From JAFGHJ01 sp964534175 (GTDB lineage: Bacteria; Hydrothermota; UBA3072), in the NCBI GenBank assembly GCA_964534175.1, contig CAZHNS010000007.1:20359-84358 (forward strand): a stretch of DNA of 64,000 nt, in the 5' to 3' direction. A program made the translations under genes and the position numbers. Below the pieces are notes generated by a model. It was not told the DNA's origin. It saw only the letters and a program-made list of their open reading frames with translations, and did no database searches. Positions 34,754 through 42,806 of the stretch are shown here, one piece after another. How positions within the stretch are numbered: position 1 is the first letter of the stretch; each line of letters begins with the position of its first letter.

Positions 34754-36688
34754 ATGAGATATATTATTTTTATATCGTTATTCGTGTTGGGCTTTCTATA
34801 CGGCGCTCAGTTACCCTTTAATCGCGGTGTCAACCTGACAAACTGGTTTCAAGAACCGAGTGCAGAGGAAATTCAATTTACAAAATTCACGAAAGATGAT
34901 TTGACTAATATTAAAAACCTAGGATGTGACGTAATACGACTGCCCATCAATTTACACGAAATGACGGATGGCCCTCCGGACTACACAATAGATCCTCTCT
35001 TAACATATTTCCTTGATAGTGCCGTCAGCTGGGCTGAAGAACTCGAAATATACCTTATACTCGACAATCATTCATTTGACCCGTTCACCGACACCGATCC
35101 CAATATAGGAGATATCTTAATCCCCGTATGGAAACAATTGGCAGCTCACTATGAAGAACGCTCAAATTATATATTATACGAGGTACTAAACGAACCGCAC
35201 GGAATATCGGACGAATTATGGAATGAAATCCAACAAGAAGTTGTTGACTCTATCCGTCAGGTGGACGAAAAACACACGATTATTATTGGTCCGGCGGGCT
35301 GGAATAGTTACTATAACTTAAGCGAAATGCCTGAATATGATGATACTAATCTTATATATACTTTCCACTTTTACGACCCCTTTTTGTTTACCCATCAGGG
35401 AGCAAGTTGGATAGATCCCTCGATGGAACCTCTCGGAGGAGTTCCTTTTCCGTACAACTCAGAAGAAATGCCTGAGTGTCCCACTGAGCTTCTCGGCACC
35501 TGGATAGAAGACCTTATAGACAATTACGAATTTGACGGTACTGTAGGACATGTAAACGATTTAATAGATATTGCAGTAGATTTTAAAAACACACGTGATG
35601 TTCCTCTACTCTGTGGTGAGTTCGGTGTTCATATACCTAACAGCGATAATGATGACCGTGTGTTCTGGCATGAAGTTGTAAGAAACTATATTGAGGAAAA
35701 CAGTATTGCCTGGACTCCATGGGCTTATGAAGGAAGCTTCGGGATTTTTGAAGAGGGATCCGACGAAATGTTCGACTATGATTTAAACGTTGAACTTCTT
35801 GAAGCGTTGGGTTTTAATGTGCCTCCACAGTATGAGTATGTACTTGAACCAGATACTACGGGTTTTAATATTTATCTCGATTATATCTGTGAAAATATTT
35901 TTAAATCATCCTGGCACGATGAAGGGTCTCTTAGTTTTTATTCTGAGAACAGTACTTATGAGGGACAATATTGTATACACTGGACAGGAGTGGAGCAGTA
36001 TTCTAATATTGGATTTGATTTTAGACCGATAAAGGATTTGACTACACTAGTGGATAGTAACTACGCGCTTGACTTCTGGGTTCGAGGTGATAATCCTGAT
36101 ATAGAATTTGACGTCCGCTTCACAGATACGAAAACAGAAGAACCTGGAGACCATCCCTGGAGAATGCGCTACACAATTGACGAAGAATTAGTAACATGGA
36201 ACGAGGAGTGGCATCATATACAAATCCCCTTACAGGAATTTACAGAACATGGTTCCTGGGATGACGGAACCTGGTATAATCCGGTTGGGGATTTTACCTG
36301 GACAGCTGTAGACCGATTTGACATTGTCTCGGAATATGATAGTCTCGCTGGGAATCTCTATTTTGATAATATAAAAATCGCCGAAGCCTCTTCCTCATTT
36401 ATAAGAAAAAAAGATACCAAAAGTCCATTCTTGCAAATTCTCGGAATTATCCCCAACTATTCAGGTAAATTTCTCGATATAAAATTTCAAATCCCCGAAT
36501 CAGGGAAAGTTTCTCTTGAAGTATATAATTTATTGGGAGAGAAAATCGATACCCCGGTAGACCAAAAAATGAAAGCTGGTATTCATAACGTTAGACTTAG
36601 CACAGGCGATCTTACAGCCGGACTATATTTTTACCGTTTAAAAATTGGTAATTCTACCAAAACCGTAAAATACCCGATAATAAAATAA
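34754..36688 (+). CDS. Secreted GH5-type glycoside hydrolase with CBM-like domain and T9SS-like sorting tail
   Basis: The 644-residue protein has a signal peptide (about 1-18), then a GH5 (clan A) barrel at about 20-350. The general acid is Glu147 in EVLNEPHG and the nucleophile is Glu289 in LLCGEFGVH, with IRLPINLHEM and LILDNHSFD typical of cellulase-like members. Next comes a beta-sandwich segment (about 375-550, FWVRGDNPDIEFDVRF and YFDNIKIAEAS) resembling carbohydrate-binding modules. The final roughly 75 residues (VSLEVYNLLGEKI, AGLYFYRLKIGNSTKTVKYPIIK split across the end) match the type IX secretion C-terminal sorting domain. It lies 31 bases after lepB. Beta-glucanase or mannanase activity is possible; the exact substrate is unknown. 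Confidence 0.85.
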   Translation: MRYIIFISLFVLGFLYGAQLPFNRGVNLTNWFQEPSAEEIQFTKFTKDDLTNIKNLGCDVIRLPINLHEMTDGPPDYTIDPLLTYFLDSAVSWAEELEIYLILDNHSFDPFTDTDPNIGDILIPVWKQLAAHYEERSNYILYEVLNEPHGISDELWNEIQQEVVDSIRQVDEKHTIIIGPAGWNSYYNLSEMPEYDDTNLIYTFHFYDPFLFTHQGASWIDPSMEPLGGVPFPYNSEEMPECPTELLGTWIEDLIDNYEFDGTVGHVNDLIDIAVDFKNTRDVPLLCGEFGVHIPNSDNDDRVFWHEVVRNYIEENSIAWTPWAYEGSFGIFEEGSDEMFDYDLNVELLEALGFNVPPQYEYVLEPDTTGFNIYLDYICENIFKSSWHDEGSLSFYSENSTYEGQYCIHWTGVEQYSNIGFDFRPIKDLTTLVDSNYALDFWVRGDNPDIEFDVRFTDTKTEEPGDHPWRMRYTIDEELVTWNEEWHHIQIPLQEFTEHGSWDDGTWYNPVGDFTWTAVDRFDIVSEYDSLAGNLYFDNIKIAEASSSFIRKKDTKSPFLQILGIIPNYSGKFLDIKFQIPESGKVSLEVYNLLGEKIDTPVDQKMKAGIHNVRLSTGDLTAGLYFYRLKIGNSTKTVKYPIIK

Positions 36689-36770
36689 AGTCTGAGAATA
36701 CAAGTAAATCAAGATATCAGTCTTTAGCTTTTAGCTCTTAGCAAAACAAATAAATGGGGTGGGGTGTGGC

Positions 36771-36800
36771 TCCGTGTTCTCTGTGTCTCTGTGTAATACT
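36771..36800. repeat. CTCTGTG-type dispersed repeat, copy 2
   Basis: TCCGTGTTCTCTGTGTCTCTGTGTAA lies in the convergent gap between the GH5 gene and lptD and resembles the minus strand at 16733-16707. The adjoining 36719-36745 stretch (CTTTAGCTTTTAGCTCTTAGC) is another simple repeat. No terminator hairpin is seen in this gap. Confidence 0.5.
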
Positions 36801-36816
36801 ATTTTTTGCGTCAAAC

Positions 36817-38787
36817 TCACGGCATAAATCCGCCTAACGTTTCCCTTCCTATCTTTAATTCCGGTATATCTTTAAGCCCGATTCGTAGGCTATAATCCCA
36901 TACATCGCCAAAAGTATTTACAGACAATGCGAGTTCCCAACAATGTAAATCTCTTACGAGATTTAATCTGGTACTTGTAACCTTACCCCTCTCAAAGTCG
37001 TAATGTGTAGTTATTCCCAATTTCCACTTAGGAGTCGGGTTAAAATTGACACCCATATCAGCCTGCTGAATTCGTTCCGCTTCTGTAAAACTGATAGAAT
37101 GCCTTAAATAGAAATTAAGCGGGCTTCCTCCAAAATTAGTTTTATATTTAAGGTCAGTGTTGACTCTTTTATCACCAAATTCACGTAAATCCAGATCATA
37201 AGAAGTAGAATAATCCTGACTCAAAATATCTCCCAGCCAGAACCTACCGTATATTGAAACCGGAGAAAATCTGTCTTCTTGATACCGATAATTACTAGAA
37301 AACCTAAGCGAAGCAAAATCATATTTTCTTTTCCCGATCTTACATTGAAATAAATTATCCAGGGAAAGATTTAAAGATTTTACTCCCGCTGGTATAGAAA
37401 AACCGGAAATAGTAGAAACATCATAACTACCCGGATCAGGAGCGTATGAGAAAGAAAGCGAAGGAGTCATAACATGCCTGAATTTAGTTACAGGAGGTAT
37501 TCCAAAAAAAGAAAGCCCGTATAACCTGGTCTGTACTCTTGTTACTGCTTTCCAATAATTAATGAAAACATCTTCGTTTTCGTAATAATCGCTCTTTCCG
37601 TTTAGTGCTATACCAATATCAAAAATACTAATATCAAAATTTAAGTTTGAATTTCCAGAAAAACCCGAGGCCCAGTGACCAGTTTCGTCCCGGGTAAACT
37701 TATAGTAACTTCTAACATTAATATCCCCCATTTTCAAATGCGGAAAAGTCATATTTACAGAAGGCCACCTCTCGTGCAATACATCGGTAGTTAAATTTTC
37801 ACGATGGTCCAGAATAACATCTGTTTCCGTTCCCAGAATTTTGCCTTTCCAGTAAATATTATAATTAATTTCCTTCTGCAGCAGACGTTCAACTTCACCG
37901 GGTTCGTAATCTTTTATATAGCCAGGATCAGACTCGATTTTAGTATCCACGTTCAAATTTATCCCTCCCGGTATTTCCGATTTTGTATCAATTGCAAGCT
38001 CCCATCGTTCTTCCCCACTTTCCCTTTCTTTAATATAATTACCCCTTATATTGCCGCTACTATAAGGCATTAAATTCCAGCGTGCCTGATCTATATCAAA
38101 ACGAACTCCTTTGTGAGTGTAATAATTCAGATAGAAAATAATATCGGCGTGTTCCCCAAGGGTCTGATACCAGCCTAATTTTCTTATATAATTACCCCCA
38201 TAAGAAGAAGTCCCAAACTCTGGTCTTAATAAACCTGAAGATCTTTTTTTCTTTATTGATTGCATGTAAAAGGGAACAAAAAAAACAGGTATATCCTGAA
38301 CTAAAAGCAGAACCGGTTCAGCTACCAAACTTTCATCGATATTAATTCTCATTTTCGGCGAATAAAACCAGAAATGAGGAGGATCCAACTCACAAGTTGT
38401 ATAATAACCGTTTCTAATTCTCAAAATATTGCCCTTAAAATATCTAATCTTTTCTCCGAAAAACCATCCGCTCTCAGCCTCGGTCTTTGCGTTAAAGGCA
38501 TCCCCAATTTCACGATTCACATCATAGCTCATCACCTCAGCCCTTATATCACTATTACCATCATTAAAAAGGACACCGCCTTTAGCAGTTAGCAACTTTC
38601 TTTTTAAATTGTATAATATGGTATCAGCAGAGATGCTAAGTTTACCGTATTTCGCACTGGCATTTCCGTATATTTGGACAAGAGATGAATCTACTTTAAA
38701 AAAAATTTTGTCACCGGAATAGTGAACAATCGACGCAGGATCAGAATTAGAATTAGAAAATAAAAAAATAAAAAGAAAAAAATTCAC
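36817..38787 (-). CDS. lptD: LPS-assembly outer-membrane protein LptD
   Basis: LptD inserts lipopolysaccharide into the outer leaflet. The 656-residue protein has an N-terminal OstA-like beta-jellyroll (about 20-110, YGNASAKYGKLSISADTILYN, AKGGVLFNDG). A long barrel follows, starting near VPFYMQSIKKKRSSGLLRPEFG, with many aromatic-rich strands to the end. It is shorter than E. coli LptD, and the intermolecular disulfide cysteines of E. coli are not evident. The start is GTG 38787 without a clear Shine-Dalgarno. It follows lpxD by about 100 bases in the envelope-assembly island and is probably co-transcribed. Confidence 0.85.
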   Translation of the reverse strand: MNFFLFIFLFSNSNSDPASIVHYSGDKIFFKVDSSLVQIYGNASAKYGKLSISADTILYNLKRKLLTAKGGVLFNDGNSDIRAEVMSYDVNREIGDAFNAKTEAESGWFFGEKIRYFKGNILRIRNGYYTTCELDPPHFWFYSPKMRINIDESLVAEPVLLLVQDIPVFFVPFYMQSIKKKRSSGLLRPEFGTSSYGGNYIRKLGWYQTLGEHADIIFYLNYYTHKGVRFDIDQARWNLMPYSSGNIRGNYIKERESGEERWELAIDTKSEIPGGINLNVDTKIESDPGYIKDYEPGEVERLLQKEINYNIYWKGKILGTETDVILDHRENLTTDVLHERWPSVNMTFPHLKMGDINVRSYYKFTRDETGHWASGFSGNSNLNFDISIFDIGIALNGKSDYYENEDVFINYWKAVTRVQTRLYGLSFFGIPPVTKFRHVMTPSLSFSYAPDPGSYDVSTISGFSIPAGVKSLNLSLDNLFQCKIGKRKYDFASLRFSSNYRYQEDRFSPVSIYGRFWLGDILSQDYSTSYDLDLREFGDKRVNTDLKYKTNFGGSPLNFYLRHSISFTEAERIQQADMGVNFNPTPKWKLGITTHYDFERGKVTSTRLNLVRDLHCWELALSVNTFGDVWDYSLRIGLKDIPELKIGRETLGGFMP

Positions 38788-38886
38788 GGAACAATCAAAA
38801 ACACAAAATTACCTGGAGTGGAAAGTAAATATCGAATAGCGGTTATCATATTTTATTTGTGTTTTGAAGGCAAAACGGTTAAAAAC

Positions 38887-39891
38887 TTACTTGGATTTTT
38901 CAAGAGCTTTTACCCTTTTAAAAAGTTCAGAGAGCCTTCTTGTGTAAATTTCATTTTTCAGGAAACTCAATCGTTTATCAGCGGGAAAACCAAAAACCGA
39001 TTCTCCTTCTTTAACGTCTCTGATAACACCCGATTTAGCAGCGACTCTGGCATTCTTGCCGATTTTTATATGATCGGCAATTCCTACTTGACCGGCAATT
39101 ATTACATTATCTCCCAACTCGGAGCTACCGGCAATACCCACCTGAGCAAGAATAATTACATTCTTCCCGATTTTAACGTTATGGGCTATATGAACAGAGT
39201 TATCTATTTTCGTACCGTCTCCAATAATTGTGTCCCCTATTGTTCCTCTGTCAATCATAGTAAGAGCCCCTACTTCTACCCTATCTCCTATCATAACATT
39301 ACCAATATGCGGTATCGCTTCTAGTTCACCTTTTATCCTTTGATATCCAAACCCAAAAGAACCTATTACAGCACCGGGATAGATTTTAACATCCCGACCA
39401 ATCTTAGTTCCATCTAAAATTACCGAATGGGGATAAATTATGCAATTATCACCTATTTCAACATTGTTTCCGATATAAGAGGACTGAAAAACATTGACTC
39501 TGTCACCCAGAACACAATTGTCTCCAATGAAAACATTCTCACCTATTTTGACATCTTTTCCCACTTTAACATGAGAAAAATCTTTTGCTTTCATCAAATA
39601 TTTCTGGGTAATTCGTATAGGAGCAGGATAAAAAGATTTAAGTATTTTTACCAACGAAGTCTTCACATCTTTTACTTTAATCCAGGACTTCGCAGAACAT
39701 TCTTTTACATTTTCAGGAATAACAGCTGCGAGGTTTTTTAATCCTTTTGCCTCACTTATTCTCTTCTCCTTAAAAAAAAATACAAGATCCCCTTTTTGGG
39801 CATCCTGTATTTCTGAAATCCTCTTTACCTCAAAATCAGGATCTCCATTTACCTCGCTTTCTAAAAGCTCAGCAATTTCACTTATTTTCAC
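38887..39891 (-). CDS. lpxD: UDP-3-O-(3-hydroxyacyl)glucosamine N-acyltransferase LpxD
   Basis: LpxD adds the N-linked acyl chain in lipid A synthesis. The 334-residue protein has the N-terminal uridine-binding domain (ISEIQDAQKGDLVFFF, KNLAAVIP). A left-handed beta helix of hexapeptide repeats follows (about 105-290), with the catalytic-type histidine in DNSVHIAHNVKIG. A C-terminal helix ends at KRVKALEKSK. It starts with GTG overlapping the stop of the Skp-like gene (GTGA). Together with lptD and bamA it supports a true LPS-containing outer membrane. Confidence 0.95.
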   Translation of the reverse strand: MKISEIAELLESEVNGDPDFEVKRISEIQDAQKGDLVFFFKEKRISEAKGLKNLAAVIPENVKECSAKSWIKVKDVKTSLVKILKSFYPAPIRITQKYLMKAKDFSHVKVGKDVKIGENVFIGDNCVLGDRVNVFQSSYIGNNVEIGDNCIIYPHSVILDGTKIGRDVKIYPGAVIGSFGFGYQRIKGELEAIPHIGNVMIGDRVEVGALTMIDRGTIGDTIIGDGTKIDNSVHIAHNVKIGKNVIILAQVGIAGSSELGDNVIIAGQVGIADHIKIGKNARVAAKSGVIRDVKEGESVFGFPADKRLSFLKNEIYTRRLSELFKRVKALEKSK

Positions 39892-40832
39892 TTGTACAAC
39901 TTAGCTATCTCTGGTATTACTTCTTCCGCTATTTTATCTCGAAGATTTTCTTCAACACCAACATCGACTTTCTCGGTCACTACAGCTTGTTCCTTTTCTC
40001 TGTCAACAATCGAATACTCAAAGAAAATATTACCAGTTTCAACCCAAACTCTCCCTATTACAACAAAATTCACTCCCGACATATTAAGAAATTGAACGGC
40101 AAGAGAAACGTTCTCACTTACCTCCTCTTCATCCTCTATCGCAAGGCTACTCTTTGCGCTAACCAAATCTTCTGATTTAATTTTCTCAAAGGGATCTTTC
40201 AATTCACTTATTCCGACATATATCAGATTTTTAATAATTGATCCAAGCGTCCTTGACTTGGAATCCGCGTCTTCTTCTTTAAAAAGAAAAACATAATATT
40301 CGACTTCTTCACCCTCGGTTTCTGGCAAATACTTTCTATTTAGTTCTTCTAAAATCCTACTGGTCACATCATACATATCATCGGCATATAAAACGACACC
40401 GGTAGATGCATCCAAAATAAAAGTAAATTCTTCTTCTTTGGCAATTTCAGATACGATAGTATCTATTTCCGCAAGAAGCGGCTGCATTAACTCTTTATTT
40501 AGAACCTCGGCTTTACCATCTTTACGATATACATCGTTGATGTATTTTTCAAGGTCCGCTTTCTTTTGCTGTATTTCCTGTATCTTGCGCATTCTAGCTT
40601 CTTCAGTTAACATAAAAGACTGCGTTTCTAGACTTTTTTGAAGTTTCTCAAGTTCATTTTGGAGTCGGTTAACTTCCTTTTTCCATTCATCAACTTTACT
40701 TTGAAACTCATTTCTAATCTCCTGAGCTCTTTGGTACTTTGCCAATATTTCCTGCGAATCGATATAACCAATCTTTTGTTCGGCAAAAAGCGGTAAAGCA
40801 AAAACGACAAACAAAATTTTAAAATTTATCTT
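39888..40832 (-). CDS. Skp/OmpH-like periplasmic chaperone fused to an extra C-terminal domain
   Basis: The ATG at 40832 is preceded by GGAGGAAG and gives a clean signal peptide (MKINFKILFVVFALPLFA). Residues about 20-165 form the OmpH/Skp module: IGYIDSQEILAKYQRAQ, a long coiled coil (QNELEKLQKSLE), then FTFILDASTGVVLYAD. Skp normally ends near here at about 160-180 residues. This protein goes on for about 140 more with an alpha/beta segment (YYVFLFKEEDAD; SGVNFVVIGRVWVETGNIFFEYSIVD) that resembles the TolB-N/CsgG-type fold seen in envelope proteins. That second assignment is an inference. It sits between a barrel gene and lpxD. Confidence 0.82.
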   Translation of the reverse strand, partial: KINFKILFVVFALPLFAEQKIGYIDSQEILAKYQRAQEIRNEFQSKVDEWKKEVNRLQNELEKLQKSLETQSFMLTEEARMRKIQEIQQKKADLEKYINDVYRKDGKAEVLNKELMQPLLAEIDTIVSEIAKEEEFTFILDASTGVVLYADDMYDVTSRILEELNRKYLPETEGEEVEYYVFLFKEEDADSKSRTLGSIIKNLIYVGISELKDPFEKIKSEDLVSAKSSLAIEDEEEVSENVSLAVQFLNMSGVNFVVIGRVWVETGNIFFEYSIVDREKEQAVVTEKVDVGVEENLRDKIAEEVIPEIAKLYK

Positions 40833-41781
40833 CATTCTTCCTCCCTTTTCCTGATACAGAAATTCCAATGCTTGTAATAAATTCATTATCAGCAAAATCT
40901 CCTGAATATCTTCTATTCTCAAACATTATGGACAAAGGTAATTCGCTAATATCGAAAGACACACCTCCAAAAAATCTATCAGCGTTAACCTCGAATCCAC
41001 TACCCATAGAATAAATTTTACCATATCCCAACCTAAGAAAAGCATAATTTAAACCAATTAATCGCTCCCTTCTATCAAAGGAAAACATTATGCTTTTATC
41101 ATTACTAAATGAATAATTAAGACCAAAACGCATGGGAGCATCAAGTTCGAACTCTTCCTTCTCTTCATCCTCATATTGTTTTTCAATTTTCTGGTATGGA
41201 CAGAAATATCCCCCCAAACTCAATTTTGCTATATTCAAATTAAAGCCCAAACCTACAGAATAACCTCCGAAATAGGTACTAACCGTATCGCAAACATCAT
41301 AATAATCTTCAAAATCAATCCACCAAATATCATCATTCTTTCCATTTAAAAGACTAACATCCATTCCTAACGAAATAGGCCCCGAAGACTTAGCTACGTA
41401 CCCTCCAAAACGATACAGGCCACCTTTTCTAAAGAAATAATTATCATAAGTATAATTATCATCAGAGAAGGAAGAAAAAGCTTCCATATCACAATCATAC
41501 AGGACATTAAAACTTCCCCCCAGAGTAAACCCTGAAACCACAGGAATATTAAAGAAAAAAGAAGAAAATCCCCCTGCTGTTTTTTTATAATCATCAGATA
41601 AAAGACGGAAGTTCACTGAAAGGCAGTCCTGGGTATCTGCAAGCGCCGGATTTACATAAACATTTCCTACCAAAGTAGGAAACTGCGAAAAACCATCGCC
41701 TCCAATCCATTCACCCGGTAAGCTGTCCGAAAGAGTAGGGTTTACAGATATAAGGAAAAAAAGATTAAATAAAAACATCAT
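40819..41781 (-). CDS. Predicted outer-membrane beta-barrel protein (PorV/FadL-like), function unknown
   Basis: The 320-residue protein has a short signal peptide (about 1-18). LVGNVYVNPALADTQ then resembles the start of PorV/FadL-type barrels. About a dozen amphipathic strands rich in Gly, Tyr and Phe follow (for example FTLGGSFNVLYD, RFGLNYSFSND, FITSIGISVSG). The family is not recognised with certainty. It overlaps the lipoprotein gene upstream (ATGA) and the Skp gene downstream by 14 bases, so it is translated as part of the bamA island. It may be a BAM client or accessory. PorV-like proteins take part in type IX secretion in Bacteroidota, which would fit the sorting tail on the GH5 protein; this is speculative. 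Confidence 0.6.
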   Translation of the reverse strand: MMFLFNLFFLISVNPTLSDSLPGEWIGGDGFSQFPTLVGNVYVNPALADTQDCLSVNFRLLSDDYKKTAGGFSSFFFNIPVVSGFTLGGSFNVLYDCDMEAFSSFSDDNYTYDNYFFRKGGLYRFGGYVAKSSGPISLGMDVSLLNGKNDDIWWIDFEDYYDVCDTVSTYFGGYSVGLGFNLNIAKLSLGGYFCPYQKIEKQYEDEEKEEFELDAPMRFGLNYSFSNDKSIMFSFDRRERLIGLNYAFLRLGYGKIYSMGSGFEVNADRFFGGVSFDISELPLSIMFENRRYSGDFADNEFITSIGISVSGKGRKNEDKF

Positions 41782-42806
41782 CTCGGAAACTCCACCCAGA
41801 TAAATTGAATTCCTATGTTTTCAATATCTCCAAGAGATGCAGTGCCAATCCCACCTATATTATTTGTTGCTCTAATTTGAAGATCAAGAATGCTATCATG
41901 GGAAAGTTCTCTAAAATAATAAGCAAGATCAAACTTCAATGAATCACTTTCTGAATCTGCGTTTCTTGTATATAAATAGTTTGAACCATACGAAATAAAG
42001 CCTACATCAAAAGGCATTGTATTTAAAACTCCAAAATACAATTCGGCTTTTGCTATCGAATTTAAATCCAAAAGTGAAGGTAATGAATCCCGTGGAATAA
42101 TAATATGCGTCCTTATTGAAATCCCATTTCCGACCAAAAGAGAATCGGTAAAAACTGAATCCTGGAATGGATTCTTAACAATAACTGCGTCCTCAGTACA
42201 CAGAATACTGGAAGGTGCTAAAGTATCATCTGATTCTATTTTCAATTTTGTTGAGTCAGCCTTAAAGTCATAAAATTGGTTAGAATGAACTGCTAAGCCA
42301 TAATTTCCAATAGCATTAATAGTAGGTTCATCCAGAGAGATAGAATTTCCCAAGAAAACCAGAGAATTGGTATCTGTAGCTGGAGAATCAACATGGACGG
42401 GATACAATGTTGCAACTCGTATAGGATTGGTCGTATCAAAAATAGACCCTATATCGTCCCATTCATAGACAGAATCCTCACTCCACTCCTGCTCTAAAGC
42501 AAATAAAGTTAGCTCACAAGTAAAAGTATCAGAGGCAAAACGCAAGAATAGACTATCAAAATTTTCTGGAATAGAATCGAATTTTATTATGGAATAAGAA
42601 TCAAAAATATCTTTTTTCCCACAAAATAATAAAGTTGAACCTCCGGTAGAAGTAACTTTAACCTTTGTATAAGCCGAATCAACTAACAAAACTTTGCTAA
42701 AAATCGGAACTGGTTCAACAGTATATTCTTTATTTGGTTCACAGCCAACCGTTACCGCAATAAGAACAATAAATATAAGGATTTCAATTAAAAAATATTT
42801 TCTCAA
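41778..42806 (-). CDS. Lipoprotein of unknown function in the bamA operon
   Basis: The TTG at 42806 overlaps the bamA stop (TTGA) and gives a classic lipoprotein signal (RKYFLIEILIFIVLIAVTVGC, 21 residues then Cys-type lipobox TVGC). An in-frame ATG at 42839 would add 11 residues before it. The mature part is all-beta in character, with a pattern (IIKFDSIPENFDSLFLRF, LFALEQEWSEDSVYEWDDIG, NYGLAVHS) reminiscent of DNRLRE-type beta domains. It does not look like BamB, BamC, BamD or BamE. Position directly after bamA suggests an outer-membrane assembly or surface role. Confidence 0.65.
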   Translation of the reverse strand: MRKYFLIEILIFIVLIAVTVGCEPNKEYTVEPVPIFSKVLLVDSAYTKVKVTSTGGSTLLFCGKKDIFDSYSIIKFDSIPENFDSLFLRFASDTFTCELTLFALEQEWSEDSVYEWDDIGSIFDTTNPIRVATLYPVHVDSPATDTNSLVFLGNSISLDEPTINAIGNYGLAVHSNQFYDFKADSTKLKIESDDTLAPSSILCTEDAVIVKNPFQDSVFTDSLLVGNGISIRTHIIIPRDSLPSLLDLNSIAKAELYFGVLNTMPFDVGFISYGSNYLYTRNADSESDSLKFDLAYYFRELSHDSILDLQIRATNNIGGIGTASLGDIENIGIQFIWVEFPR

